This document shows positions 46,601-61,600 of a stretch of DNA of 64,000 bases, one piece after another. Origin of the DNA: Hippasteria phrygiana (lineage: Eukaryota; Echinodermata; Asteroidea; Valvatida; Goniasteridae). Position 1 is the stretch's first letter. Each line of letters opens with the position of its first letter. The stretch spans positions 868,001 through 932,000 of the forward strand of contig JAZGUH010000112.1 of assembly GCA_037893225.1 (NCBI GenBank), read 5' to 3'. The notes under the pieces are model-generated. The model worked only from the letters and a program-made list of their open reading frames with translations, had not been told where the DNA came from and did no database searches. Made by a program: the position numbers and the translations under genes.

Positions 46601-49600
46601 TACTTTGTCAGTCCGTCCAGAAACTCCATCCCGACCGGTTCCTGGGAGATGACGTCACCGAAGCACCTGAGCAGTACGGTCAGCAGGGTATCCAGCTTGT
46701 CCTTGTTCCCCTCTGCCAAGCTCGGATGGTGGCATGTCCGGATTCTCTCGATGATCAGAAGCCGATTGCTCAGCGATTGGCCGCCGATGATGTCCATAAA
46801 CTCCTCCTGATTGCCTGGAGCTGGTTGGACACGACAAGGTAATACATATTTTAATGTGCTCAATTAAAATGACAAATTAGGCTCCAAGCATGTATCCAAT
46901 GAATTTCATTTGAAAGGTAATATACAACACTTACCTTCTGCTGTAATTTTCAGAAATGAATGGATGTGGGGGGGTTAGTATTTTATAGCAAATATTATTG
47001 CAATGACCTGTTTAACCCTGCGGTTCACCATCACCTTTTTACGCACACTGTCACACCATTGTACTTAATTTGTCAGTACGTGTGAATAGCGTGCAATACG
47101 TTTGTGGTCTAAACAGATGTATACAGGCCCTCTAGACCAGTGTTGTAGTCAAGACCACACAAGACCCTGCAAGACCAGCACAAGACCAGCAGTCTTAATC
47201 CAAGTCTTAAGCTATTCAAATGAACTGTAACAAAAGCATTCCTTTGCATTGGTTTATGCCTGTTAATACTTGTTCCTGTTACAAGCTGGTCTTATGAATG
47301 GTCTTGTGCCTGGTCTCGACTACAACACTGCTCTTGACCCAAGAAAAAAAAACCAGCAAAAAATGCCCTTGTACAGTCCAGACAGAAAAAACACACACTT
47401 AGCTCAATTACGTAAATTATGAAAAAAATTGGCAGCAAACTATTACATCACATTGAAAAATGATGTTTTAAAGAGGATGTTGATTGCCGAGTGAATTCTG
47501 CGTCATTTTTTAGTTTTATGCATATTGTAAAATAAAACGGCAAATCATTTCTACCATGAAATAACAAAAAAGTGACTTTTGAGAGGTATCAAGTCCCCTC
47601 TAGCCCACTGGTACCATTTGTCTAAAAGTCATCGCTGCGGGCAGAAAATAAATCTGACGTCATAACACAAACTCCCCTTTTGTGTTTAGCACTAGGCACA
47701 AAAGGGGAGTTATGTTATGATGTCAAATTTGCTTTCTGGCTGCAGCGACAGCTTTTAGACAAATGGCACCAGCGGGCTATGCTGCGCTAGAGGCTACTTG
47801 ATAAAAATAGCTCTCAAAAGTCACTTTTTGGTTAACTTATTGAGATATATATGCACTCAGACTCCTATTAAAACGTGTATGGTTGTAGAAACTTCAAACG
47901 TGTGAGTGCATACAATACTCCATTGAAACATGCATGGTTGTATGCCAGAATTGAGCTTCATATGTCGGAGTGCATATATAGCTCAAATAATTGGCTGTTT
48001 TATTTTGAAATACGCAATCTACATAAAACTGCAAAATGATGCAGACTTCTCTCAGCAATCAACCTCCTCTTTACTCTCCCCACTTTGAATGGTCACATGA
48101 AGAGCAAACATTAATCTCTCTCACAGAGCGGATCTCAAATGCGATGATATTTGATAGTCAAAATAGTTTAAACACAAACCTTTGAAGGTGTATGGTAATT
48201 CTTCTTTTGCACTTTTTCGCATTGCTTCCCTCGTCTGAAAAATAATGATAAAATCCATGACATGCTGAACAATACATCTCAGCATCAGGAGAAGTTGGAA
48301 TTGTTTCAAATAGGACGTTTTCAATAAACGATGCATGGGGATGGGGGTTATGGCTTTCACACGAATGCCATTTTCACAAAATTGCCACGTGACCATTCCA
48401 GACTAATTAACCCTAACAGCCCAAGGCTTTTTACTAGAATCCTTCCCTAACCACACAAACTCCAACACTGTGTAGTAAACCAATGGCACATTCTTTGTAC
48501 TTAGACAAAATCAGGGCATCAAGTCCCATGCAAAGTGATGGTGCCAAGGCTCTACAGTACCCAATCACACAAAATTCAACACAAATGGGATGTTGGATTT
48601 TGGCAGGTTAGGGATGGTTAGGGTTAAAGTACAGTGGAACGCCGCTATACCGAACACCGCTATACCGAACACCATCCTTGGCTCCCAAATTTTGTGCAGA
48701 ACTTACCGAACGTTGTTAAAAAAAAAGGCAACGGATTCAACAAATGTACCAGGTATTTGGGCCGTTTGTAATTCCCAAGCCATACGTATAGTCCTTGTAC
48801 TAGCCCAGCCTAGGCCTGGGAACGATGACTGAACGGAGGGCACTGATGACACAAATTTTTGATAAAAGTTACTTAAAATTCAATTAGAAAGTGGGGCAGA
48901 ATATTACATTTTCAGGCGGAAAAAAATTGGAGAAATATGTAGCACAACTGAATAAAACCTTCAATTACAATCAAAAGAGGGCGCACTTCAAATACAACGC
49001 AAGAGGGCGCTATTTAAAAGAACGGACGCCATGTTGAAAGCATGGCGGCTGAAAATTGCTATACCGAACAATCGCTATACCAAACAAAATCTGTGGATCC
49101 CGTGATGTTCGTTATAGCGGCGTTCCACTGTACTGTATACATGACAAGGCATTTTGCAACTGTTTCTCTGCTCGTAGCTCTGCCCAATTCCGCCTGGTTT
49201 TGACATACCACGTCACATATACCAAAACAATGATAAACATCGGGTAAGGGTGAGGGTAAGGAATAGGGTGAGAGATAGGGTAGCGTTAGGGTTAGGGTTA
49301 GGATTTAGAATAGTGTTCGGGTTGGGATGAGGTTAATTGTTATGTCATTGCCAAAAATTATTGTGTTAACTACAAAAGCACATTCATAAATACCTAGGAC
49401 AGTTTACCCGTTCCTATTGGTCGAGAGCCTGTTACATGGGTGGTTTTAAAACGGGTAATAAAAACTACCAACTGGTTTTAAACTCTGAAATTTAGACTCC
49501 AACATAGGGCAAGATAGCCGAGTTGGTAGAGCACCGGTACGGTATTCCGGAGGTCGCAGGTTCGAATCCCGCTCCTGCCAGTTTTCTTTGTTCACTTTGA

Positions 49601-52600
49601 CAAATTTTATTATGAACAGCTCTGGCTTGGAATACTTTAATCCCCAATTATCCACGGAGACAGATTAGCCGGAGTGCCAGGGATTAGGATCCACAACTGG
49701 ATTACTTGTAAAGCACAGGCAGCGAGCGGACCACACCCTCCTTATTGCTGTGATGAAACTGCCCGTGTGCACTGACCTGTATAGAACGAGCTCGTTATAT
49801 CAGCCAGCTGGGTGATAATACGGTTACCACAAAAAACCAGCGGTACCGCTATTGCTACCACTTTCAGACAATATGAAATGATCCCTTATAAGCACCACAT
49901 GTAAAATACCTCTATTGCAATGGTCGGTTTACTGGGAGAAGTCGCTTCGTCATCCTCACTATCTGGGTCGTCTGATTCCAAATCCGAGTGATTATCCTCC
50001 TGTTCATCATCGTCGTCGTCGTCCTCCTCTTCACTGCCTTCATCTTCTCCACCATCTTCTTCATCTTCTTCATCACCGTTTCCATCATTATCAGCATCCT
50101 GGTCTTCGCTCTCGGAATTTCTAGCCCCTCTATCTGAAATTCAGCGTAATGAACAATTGAGTTTTGGCCATAAAACTGACTTAAAAGCCAAATCAGAAAT
50201 ATAAATACTTCTGTACAGCCATGTCAAGTTGACCACTTTTTGATAAACACACCACGATTCTGCGCACAAGTCCATGGAGAAACTGGTAACCAAAACTACT
50301 TTTATTTCTTTATGCAATTTACCAAAACAAGTAATGCAAAAACTTTATGGATTAGTAATAGTGTAGAAGAGCTGTGATCCTGCCTTTTCATGACGTCAAA
50401 TTCATTTTGCGTTTGCATTTACATTAAGTATGAACCGGTCTTTACAAACTTACGTAGTACATCAACATTTTGCAAAACACTCAAAGTTAACCCTTTTACT
50501 ATTACAGCTATCACAACCTATCAAAAAACCAAATCCTCTCCTCTCCCACAGCTTGTGTGTCTCAACCTGTCACTCGATAGGTTTTGATGGATAGGGTAGT
50601 TAGCTCCAATTTGGCACCTGGCAATTTGGCACCTGGGTTAATAGAATGTACATGTACTTGAGCGCTTGACTCACAACTTCGGAATCACTCTTTTCAACAT
50701 TGTATTTCTTCCCATCCCTTGACAAACGAGGGCGCTATGTGGACACAGCACTATAAACTATATTGCACACACTGCTTAGAGAAAACTTCTGAGCAACAAA
50801 TTACATCAGTGCTATGTAGATTACAAACTGACCAATTACAACACGTTGCAATAACAGGATTTCAGCACTCGCCAATTCCTAATTGCTTTAGCTCCAAGTT
50901 TGTTTGTTGGTTTTTTTGGTTTTTTTGGTTTGGAGTTTTCTGGAAGTTACCCCAAAAAACCACTCTTGCTAAAGGGTTACAGAGTTGGCAGGGTTGACCA
51001 CATGTCCGTGTTGACAATTTTTGTGGCCAACCCTACTGCATTTCAGGTTTTCCTGGGCCCAGATCTAAATAGAGGATAAATCTTCAATAGACGTCACAGA
51101 AAGTTCACATCTGTAGACCCGATGGGGTAACAGGCTTTCAAGCAGACCCAGGTGAAAAAGTAGGAGAAAAGTTTGATAATTTTTTAAAAAATAAACAAGA
51201 CAAACGCAGGACTTTGGAGGACAAAATCAGGATGACAGCAGGACTTTTGCGGGCTTTCAGGAGTAGTTTTCATTGATACTCACTCATGTCCACAGCATCA
51301 CAAGCCTCATTTGGCATGTTCTGTACTCACAACACTTGCGCTCCATCCTCAACTAAGCTTTTGGAAGTAAAGTTGCAGTACTCCTGCAAACCAAGCCCTT
51401 TATTGTGTGACAGTGTGTAACACCGTTATGACAAATATTCAATGAGATTTCATTTTTGGAAGTCGGAAAAGTAGGAAAAACAGGAATTTCAAGTAAAAAG
51501 TAGGAAAAGTTGGTCAGACCAACTTACCTTCCCCTTTGTTTTAATACAAAACATTCCTTACCAGCCTGGCTGCCAAACATGTCCATGTTGATAGGTTTAC
51601 CATCCTTGTAGCTCAGCATAGTCTTGGTAACGGCATCTACCGCGTACCTACAAACAGACAAACAGTTTCTTAAATGTACACAAGTTGTGAAGGACAGGCG
51701 CTTTTCCGCTCACATGAATATCAGCATACGCGATATCGTGAACAAAAAATATTTCTCACCTAGGATTAACATCTATATCCGACGTCACAATGGGATAGTT
51801 TACTAATATCGATCAGTGTACCATACTGCCAGCTTCAATTTTACAGTACATTACGTTGTGCATTTACAGGTAGTAAAAGAACCGGGTACCTGATTAAAAT
51901 AATATGGGTACCTGGGTATCCGTTAAAGAAACTCAACCCAAAACTTCCAATCCTGGAAGTTGTAATAACGTCTTTTTCTGAGATTCAAAAAGTCAAATTT
52001 TAGACATACATTTTTAAAAATCTCATGCCTGCCCAGTAAACAGGATCACTTCTCCGCCTTTGCATGTGCTGCCTTTGCATGTGCTGCCTTTGCATGTGCT
52101 GCCTTTGCATGTGCTGCCTTTGCATGTGCTGCCTTTGCATGTGCTGCCTTTGCATGTGCTGCCTTTGCATGTGCTGCCTTTGCATGTGCTGCCTTTGCAT
52201 GTGCTGCACGTGCATGTGCTGCACGTGCATGTGCTGCACGTGCATGTGCTGCACGTGCATGTGCTGCACGTGCATGTGCTGCACGTGCATGTGCTGCACG
52301 TGCATGTGCTGCACGTGCATGTGCTGCACGTGCATGTGCTGCACGTGCATGTGCTGCACGTGCATGTGCTGCACGTGCATGTGCTGCACGTGCATGTGCT
52401 GCACGTGCATGTGCTGCACGTGCATGTGCTGCACGTGCATGTGCTGCACGTGCATGTGCTGCACGTGCATGTGCTGCACGTGCATGTGCTGCACGTGCAT
52501 GTGCTGCACGTGCATGTGCTGCACGTGCATGTGCTGCACGTGCATGTGCTGCACGTGCATGTGCTGCACGTGCATGTGCTGCACGTGCATGTGCTGCACG

Positions 52601-55600
52601 TGCATGTGCTGCACGTGCATGTGCTGCACGTGCATGTGCTGCACGTGCATGTGCTGCACGTGCATGTGCTGCACGTGCATGTGCTGCACGTGCATGTGCT
52701 GCACGTGCATGTGCCGGCATATCACAAAAGACGGTTGTCTGGAAGCTGTATTCATTATGGAATGAGGCATGCTATTATTTCTTGTCGATGCTCTTATCCA
52801 TACCCACACTACTAAAAACGCGACCGGAAAATTCCCTATGTCAACTTTTGTGAGCGTCATAAATGTGAAATCAGGTAGTCAGGTTTCAATTTTGAAAATT
52901 CCCGACAAATAATATTCAAAACCTTTTCTTTTTCATTATCCGGGAAGTTACTAAAGTTTACGGGTACTCGATTCCATAATCTGGAACCGGTTCCTGACAC
53001 GAACGGTCGGGTACCCGGGTACCCAGTTTCGACGCACACCCCTACAGTACACGCTACTCAAAGGGTTATGATCGGAGGTTGTAGGGTCAGAGACATTTTG
53101 AATTGCCAACCCAACAATTTTTCACTGAAAAGTCAATTTTGAGATTTTAACAACTGCATATTTGAAAAACTCTATTCTATCATATCCCAAAGATTTTAAA
53201 CTGAATCTCTTCACAAAATATCATTTTTAAACTCTGGTTAAAGTGTGCACAGATCACAAACTTTGAGCTTCATTTTCTCAAAACAAGGGGGTCAAGACTG
53301 ATGATTTTCAAAGGTTGTATCGGGGGGGGGGGGGGGGGGGGGCTAGGAATGAGATACCGCAATACCCAATATATCAAATTGAAGCTTTTAACCTATACTT
53401 TCAGGAAATACCATAATCTTGATTTTCTAATTTTGCTACTTTATCCCCATTTCGTGGGAACAGGTCACATTTCACGTGGTGTAAAAATGAAAGTCATAAC
53501 TGCTCAAATTGTTGCATTTTCAACCAAAGATTTCATCAGGAAGAGTTGACTGCAAAGAAAAATGACATTCCACACACACCTGGTACAGGGGAAGATCGGA
53601 CAGCATTTTCTCAAAATATTATGTGACACATGAATTTGACAGCACCATTAGAAAGATTTGAACAAGCTCTTTCTGTTGGTATAAGGAACATGTATGAACA
53701 GCGAAAAACACAAGCATATGTGGTGTCGACAAGGGAAATCGGACATAAGTCACATGACCTATTTTTGAGTAACTGCAATTGACATAAAATTCGTCCAACA
53801 AAAATTCTGTTTTTGTAAAAATACTGTAGTTTAAAACATATTTAAGTCAAAATACCTGGTTTGCGTTGGTGTTGAGACCATTAAATGTATACAATTTGAA
53901 ATTTTTAATAGTCTAGCGTACTTCCGAAAAAATGGTGTAAACTATCTATTATTTTCCATTCTCAATGCTGAATTTACGGCTCTATTCGAAAACCAAAATA
54001 TCGTATAACAGTCATGTTTTCACCATTACAAAGCTGACATATATTTTATTATGGAATGGAAATCTCAATTTTCAAAATGTCCAACTTATGTATGATTTTG
54101 CTTGCTGATGCAACATATATCTGTTGTCCGAATGCTCTGGTGTGTGGTTTCCTCGATTCAACTTGACATTGGTAAGCAGCGGGGGTGCTGTGGTCTGTCG
54201 AACAAACTCAACATTGGTAAGGAAAGGGTTGAACTCGCTATTAAATGCGACGGGTCAATTGGATGATGATCTCAAGATTCAGTCTTTACCCATCATGGAG
54301 GTCATCGGCAGATTGATGCCCCGCCCTCCCCTTTGCCTCTTGCTCCTCCCCTGTGATGCCCTGCATCCTGCGCTGCCTGTCCTGCTCAAGCTTGTCGAGT
54401 CGCTCCCTCTCCTCCCGAGCTACCTCCTCTGGTGTCTTCATCCTATCCGTTGCCTAGGAAACCAATGAAAACATTGAGCACGTTCCATCAAAAAAGCTAA
54501 ATCAGAATTACAGCGTGCCTGCACAGAAATGAAAACAAACTGGATGAACAAACGTTCGCCATGTTACCCATCCCGACCCTATTCATGCTGTGAAAGATCA
54601 GTCTTGTTTCAGTGTGAGGGGCTGGTTCTTCCACACTTTCCTCTGTAGCCTACACCTCGAATGGCCTTTGGCCTTGTGATGGGCGATTTTTGCATACAAA
54701 AAAATATTACAGAGTTTTATATGGGTCAATATAACAGTTACATTTATTTTTAAAAACTAATCTTAAACTTGGGAATTTCTGGGTCCACATTTACTGGTCT
54801 ATAAATGTTTAATTTTGGGAAAGATTGCATAAAAAATTCCTACTTTGGTAACCAGTTTTCCCATTTGACTGGTGCAGAAAATTGAGATGTGTTGATCCAA
54901 AACTGACCAGTGTTCGGCCTACATATGTACGAGACACGTGCGTTTGTACTGCATTTTAAAATTTTGCCTTATCAAGACCAAGAAAAAAAAATAATGCGTA
55001 AAAGACAAATTTGTCCTGTCTCTTTAGTGCTTACCAAATTTATCACCATCAGAAGAAAATATTCTTATTTTAAAATTTTTCATCAGGTTAACAACAACCA
55101 AAACTCGGGAACAATACATTAATATATGCATTTGTACAGGTCAAACAATAATTGATGACTGGAATTTTAAACAGGGCACTCAACCACTTTTAAAATATTA
55201 CTAAAAATACACAAAGACGAAAACCATTAAAAACAGTTTCATAAATACCTAAGATAGTTTACCCGTTCCTAAATGGCCGATAAAAGCGGTTTTACACACT
55301 TTTTGCGCCATCATGTCCAGGGCATGCCACTCGTCCCAGGTAGCCACGCGCGCCTTGACTAACGGCTACAGGGCAGTTTTCCAACGATTTCCAGCTGGAA
55401 ATCGTTGGAAAAGGATATACATTTCCACTTTTCTTGACAACGACAGCACACCTGGTGCCATCATTTCACAGGATGATTGAGACTACTATTAACTTACAGT
55501 CTAGTAAGGTATTTCGTAATAATTCAGTAAAAACAAATTTGGAGGATTACCAATCTTGTTACACTACCTTTAAATTCAGTTGCATTTCTAGTACAGAATT

Positions 55601-58600
55601 GAAAAAAAAAACCAGAATGTTCAGTTGTTCACAAGACTGTTTTGTTTCTTTTCCTTGCCCCACACCTCTGGATCACCAATGGCAATAATAATTTTCTGGT
55701 TAGTCTGGTTCGGGTTATTTGCATAAACAACTGATAAAGAAGAGACAGAAACAAGGTATAGTTTCACCGGGGGCGCCTGAACATGGACAGTACAAAAAAT
55801 GGCAGAATGGAAAAGTTTACTTTCGACAAATTTTGAAGATTTTTGCTGAATTTGGGGATTTTTGCTGAATTTGGGGATTTTTTGTGAATTCGGGGATTTT
55901 TACTGAATTCTGGAATTTTTGCTGAATTCAGGGTTTTTTGCTTCATTATACAAAAAGGTATTTAGAATGGGAATAAATATGTACTGGGCCGGTTTTAAAC
56001 AAGTATTGCCTTGGAGCCTGGATGCTGATAATGACCCTCGCCAAACTTCTGCATAGAGTACCAAAGCGTGACATCAGTTGGCATGCCAACTGGTTCGAAA
56101 TAACTTCCATCATAGATGTAAAGTGCCGAGTATTATTTCTTGCAACTATTCCTTTGTCAATAAGCAGTCGTGCAAACATATGGAGCTTAATTATTCGCTT
56201 AACAATTATAACCGTTATACATTTACCTTGGCTTTCATATCAAACATCAGCTCTCTAACAGCTATGTCGTAGTCATCCGCTTTGGGCGTGTCCTCTGGGG
56301 TCGACTTGTCACGCTGACAAAAATAACAAAGACATCGTCAGTAAAAAACCACATCCATTTTGCGAACAAATCCAGTTTTCTCTCTGCATTGCGGCAACCA
56401 ATGATCCCTCCCAACATTGCATTTTAAACAGACCTCTGTCTATTATACCACACTTCATGTCTTAAAGAGGTCCAGTGTGATGTCACAGGAAAAAGGTCTG
56501 TGATGACAGCAGCATATAAAGACCTCCAACATCAACAGTCTAGCATTCTTGAGGACAGAGAGAGTGCACTGTCCGAAACATTGAGAAAACATTCCCACTA
56601 TCAGTTCTTGCAGAACTGCAATTCTTCACAAAAGAGATTGATTTACCACAGTGTTAATCGCAAGCCTCACTGCTGTCCTTATGCGCAGCTTAAAATCAGA
56701 CTTTAATCAAATTGTTCCTCTCAACGTCGGAGACTACCCACATGAATTTTTGATCTTGGAAAAACTGAGAGTGGAGTACAATACCTTGGAGCAGGAGATA
56801 AGGCTGGAGACGGCCCTCCAGTCATCGTCGAGTTTCTCTGTCAGAGTCAACATATCTTCCTTTTGGTGCTGACGCTCATACTACAGCAAATACAAAACAC
56901 GGAACCATCATCACATGGGGTCACGGAACTATCACATGGGGTCACGGAACTATCACATGGGGTCACGGAACTATCACATGGGGTCACGGAACTATCACAT
57001 GGGGTCACGGAACTATGACATGGGGTCACGGAACTATGACATGGGCTCACAGAACTATCACAGTGGGTTATACATGTACCTCAAGCTGTAATTTATCAGG
57101 ACTATCAGCACATTTTTGACAACATTCTAGTATAAATTGAACCGGAACACATTCAGTCAGTTTGAACACTATAAAAAAGTTCATCACAGCAAAAATACAT
57201 GTCAAACTTTCCATTTCATTTTCCAACTGTTCAGGTATGCAACTCTTCAATTTCCAAAAACGCGGAAAATGCGAGCGCGTAGCTCTTACGACGTCGTGCA
57301 AACATGTACATGTAGGTATAGTGTCCGTATCCTGATGTATTGTATTGTATTCATTAAGGCGAGAAAAAATGCGGAACCAGACTATCAGTCTTTAGTCGAT
57401 TGAGGGCGCTATAGCGACTAGTTCATACAACGGCAAGACTATACATGTACGCGACAGAATGTGTACGGAGTCTGTGTCCTGCACCTTTCTATGTAATGTA
57501 TGTATACAAAATACGGGGCCAGACGATGTGCGCTGGCAATAATTATTGGTCATGTTAGTGGACGATTCCGCGGTCGGCACGGTGGGGAACGAGCTGAAGC
57601 GCGGATTTTTTTCACGGTCAGATTCTTTTTAAATGCGGAAATCCACGGATCCGCAGAAAAGTTGCATGCCTGAACTGTTACATTGCTTTACTTTTCCCAG
57701 ACTCAATTAAAAGTGGCTGCAACAGAATGGTTTATTTTTGGTGGACAGTTGATATTACCTCCCTTTGTACCAAATTTGACAAATTAGGTTCCAAGTTGAA
57801 ATCAGTGATCTACCCTCAAAGCATGTTATATTTGAATTTCATTGCTTGTCTAAATTCATCCAACAGATCAACAGCAGCTAAAATGGAAAATTTCGCTTCC
57901 CAGGCTGTGTCGTAAAGTTGAGGCGTGATCCCTGGCTATATAGCATTATGGGTTTATGACTTCTGACTAGCGCCCACCCGAACAAAGATACTGACAATTT
58001 GGGAGACCGCCAACATAGTGCAAGATAGCTCAGTTGGTAGAGTGCCGGTACAGTATTCCGGAGGTCGCAGGTTCAAATCCTGCTCCTGCTCCTGCCAGTT
58101 TTTTTGTTCACTTTGAAAATGTTGTAATATAAAAAAAAATGAATGATTAGCTATTTTCCTGAAAATAACATTCAGAGTAACATTTCTGTATTTGTACAAA
58201 CAGTTGTACTATTCTACAATACCTTGTCTTTCTTTGAGTTGGCGATGACTTCGTCAAGTATTTCTTGGCGCGATTTGGGTTTCAGGTTCTGCCAATTCAA
58301 ACAACATCACAACTTACTACTTGAGCACCAATATTTACCCTCTTGAATATGGACGGCGGCCATAGCCGCGGTTTGAAATAGACCACCTGACCAGTTGACG
58401 TTTATAGGTGCATTCCTGTGCTTACTCAATCCATTCATTTTTTAACCATATTGTTCTTGAATGGAAATGTAATGAATAGATGGAGCTTTTTCAAACAAAG
58501 CTTTCATTCACACGAAAGAGGGGGCTCATAGTGCAATGAATACATGCAGGACCACTTTATTTAGTGTGGTGCCTCTTGTTTGCATTTACACTTGGCTGCA

Positions 58601-61600
58601 CAGCCTCGATCTTGGCATAGCAGCAACCCATCAATAACAACGGGACGCAAGGGGTTAAACAAAAAAATGAAAGACTTTTGCATCGTTCCCAACTGTTTTT
58701 CAGATGATGTGATTTCTCACTGAAGACCAAAGTTTAAGAAATTGTATCGGCTCACAGAAATAAAAATACGAAAAATGCACTAAATGGTTCTGAAACAATA
58801 CTAAATACATATGAAATAGAAGTTTTGATGCATTTTAGACTTAGAACAGAAAAACAATGGGGCATGCCCCGTCCTGCCCCACCCTATCCGGCCCGCCCAC
58901 AAAAAAACACCACCTTCTGGTTGTGATGCCATCAGCAGTTCAAATATTGCTTGCCACAGTCATGATGGCAGGAACCATGCACAAAACTCAGTGTTTGTAT
59001 GTACAGGTTCTGTATACGTCCGATGACAAGAGGAGAAAGAAATTACAAAGGAACCTTTCAGTCCTCGCAAGTCAGTCTTTTGTTGAAATCGGTCCTCGGA
59101 AGTAAAAATACGTGCTTAGTCTATGGGGTTGGGTTATATTAAAGGAACAATAGGAAACACAAAGCATTGTCCTCAGAAGTATTGGGAAAGTACGACTGTG
59201 TGTGGAGGGGTGTGTGGCAAGCAATGTTTTTTACCACCGATTGTGTCACAGTCAGGAATGGGTCGCACCCCAAGATTTTGTGTGTCCCAAGTTTTGGTAA
59301 ATGACAAGCACAATGTATCCAAATCTTTATTTCTTATATCGTCACTGTTTTCACGAACTGACACTCACGCGCACCTGGTTGTCAGTTCGTGACACCGCGT
59401 ACCGAGTACATTTCGGTTTCACGAACTGACACCCAGGTGTGCGCGCGCACATCGGACACTGACTCGCTAGAGAAGACTTCGTTTTTTCGAATTGACACAC
59501 GCAAGCATGTAGCGGAAATACCATTCCAAGAAAAACGCTTTAAAAGCTTTGACACGAATCTACTCCATCTGTATACTTGTGGTTTACAGAAACATTGAAC
59601 TGAAAACCTCTAAACTCATGAAATTAAGAATGGTGGTTAAGAATGTGGTTAGCGCGCGTTCCCCTACTTGGGTGTCAGTTCGTGAAAACGAAAATTACTA
59701 TGTTCTGTAAAATACGCGCGCGCCCTGGCACTCACGCGCTAGAGAGTGTCAGTTCGTGGTGTTGGTGACGATATATTAATCATTGTTTTAGAACCATTTA
59801 TCAGGGCAGGGGTGAGATTCGAGGCAGATAAAATATTCTGAGGCATTCTATTCTATTTTCCAGCAAAAATATTCGATTCAAAATTGTATTTTTAAGAAAA
59901 AGGTCATTAGAATTATTCCGGTTTCTGGTTGTAGAGGTCAATGATAACAATTTAAGGAGCAACAAATCGTCCGGCAATCTGGACAATATCTCACAAAAAA
60001 TCCTGAAATCAGGAAAAAAAACCTAGAGAAATCCCAACATTTTTCCAACTCTCAGTCCTGAGAACCTTTAGTCTCAATGTGACTAATAAGGGAAAGGAAT
60101 ATAAGAAACCAACAATTTTCTAGACAATGTGCCTTATCCATTCCAGTATGTATTCATGGTCTCACTAATGACAGATAAGACACGTACAATTAGGCCAACA
60201 AAAAATATTTGGTTTGTGGTTTAGCTACTTCAAGATCTTTACTATACCTCTTCCTTTGTTTCTCCCGACTTCTTTTTGGTCAAGAACCCTCCAAAATGTT
60301 CTTCGGCAACGTACTTAGCTGTTTGGCCAAAAAAAAAAAAAACTCAAGGTAAACAGATATTAAATATCTAGTTCAACTTTGCACAGAATTCTAACCCTGC
60401 CATACAAATATACAAACATGATTGAAATGTGGTTTTCATTGGAAGTGAAAAGAAGGTAGTCGTTTTCAATTCTTTTAAAATCTTTATAATTTAGTCATTT
60501 GAGAGGGTGTTATTTTTTTAATGGACCGAATTTCTTGTCATAAGAGCATAATAGTGGTACACAAACCATACCTCCTAGATATTCCATCAAAGATGTTTTT
60601 AAGAAATGTTGGGTAGAAATGGATTCTAAATTAACTATTTACAGAGCAGCCATGTAAATGGTTAATATTTGACCTGGCCTCACACAGTGAGCTTGAAGTC
60701 GCACTATGGCTTTCCAAGTTTACAAAAAAAAAATTACCAAATCAATATTGACACTTTTTTGTTTTTGTTTTTTTGAAAAGCCCTATTCTATCATATCCCA
60801 GAGTTTTAAAACTGAATTCAGTTTTGAAACATATTTAACCAGTTCAGGTCGGATGACGTGTATACACGCAACGGTTTTGCGGTATTCAGAACGGATGACT
60901 GATAAACACGCACTCGATCGAGGCTGATAATACCTGTCAGCGACCTGTTCGCAGCAAGCGAGGCCGGAAATATCAGGGTGTGCTACCCGCAGATTGCGGC
61001 CTGATTCCGCCTCAACCCGGCTGGCATCGAGGTTCGTGAAAAATAATCCTGGGTCCGGTGAATGTCAAAATAATCCCGACGCGAACTGGTTAAGCGGTAA
61101 TTTCGGTTCTTTTTTTAACTCGGGGTTTATAATGTGCACTCTCGGCATGATTATTTTAAAAACAAGGGATCAAGTCTCTAACAACTTCTAAAGGTTATAG
61201 GGTCATTCCGTGTCGAATCACGACCAAAAATGGAAATTTAAACTTGACCCTCATCAAATTGGCTCAAATTTAGTGTATGGGGTAATCAAGGCTGAAAAAG
61301 CTGAGATTTCAAGTTTTAGCCCATTGGGCCAACTGAGAAGATGGAATTTGCATCTGGCATGATGTAAATTATAAGATTTTTTGCCCTTTTCCCAGTGTAG
61401 TGTATCGAGAGCCGTGTGAAAAAACTCACAGGCTTGCTCGGGCGGGACTCGAACCCACAACCTCCTGCTTACTAGTGCAGACGTCTTAACCACTCAACCA
61501 CCGAGCTGATTCAAATCCGATGCAGCAGTGGGTAACACAAAATCTGTGAGAAGATGAAATTGTACATGGAAATAGCCCCGTCTTGCTTGTATTTATGTCA

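Noticed and set aside
46558..46603. Read-through extension of NOP14 exon 11 (YGDLKILAWGG)
   Set aside because: The AA|GTATGG donor at 46603 joins in frame to HIYEL in exon 12 as the family alignment requires; the extension matches nothing.
49238..49308. True telomere or chromosome end
   Set aside because: Degenerate, only about 70 bp and surrounded by NOP14 intron sequence.
49915..50124. Proline/histidine-rich + strand frame
   Set aside because: Antisense shadow of the acidic NOP14 exon.
52000..52860. Long open frames (224-286 aa) on both strands
   Set aside because: They exist only because a stop-free 15-bp unit is repeated; five overlapping frames are open at once and no unique flanking domain exists.
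58020..58090. Functional tRNA gene
   Set aside because: A and B boxes are present but no convincing acceptor-stem pairing; related copies share a non-tRNA 3' body, so SINE is the better reading.
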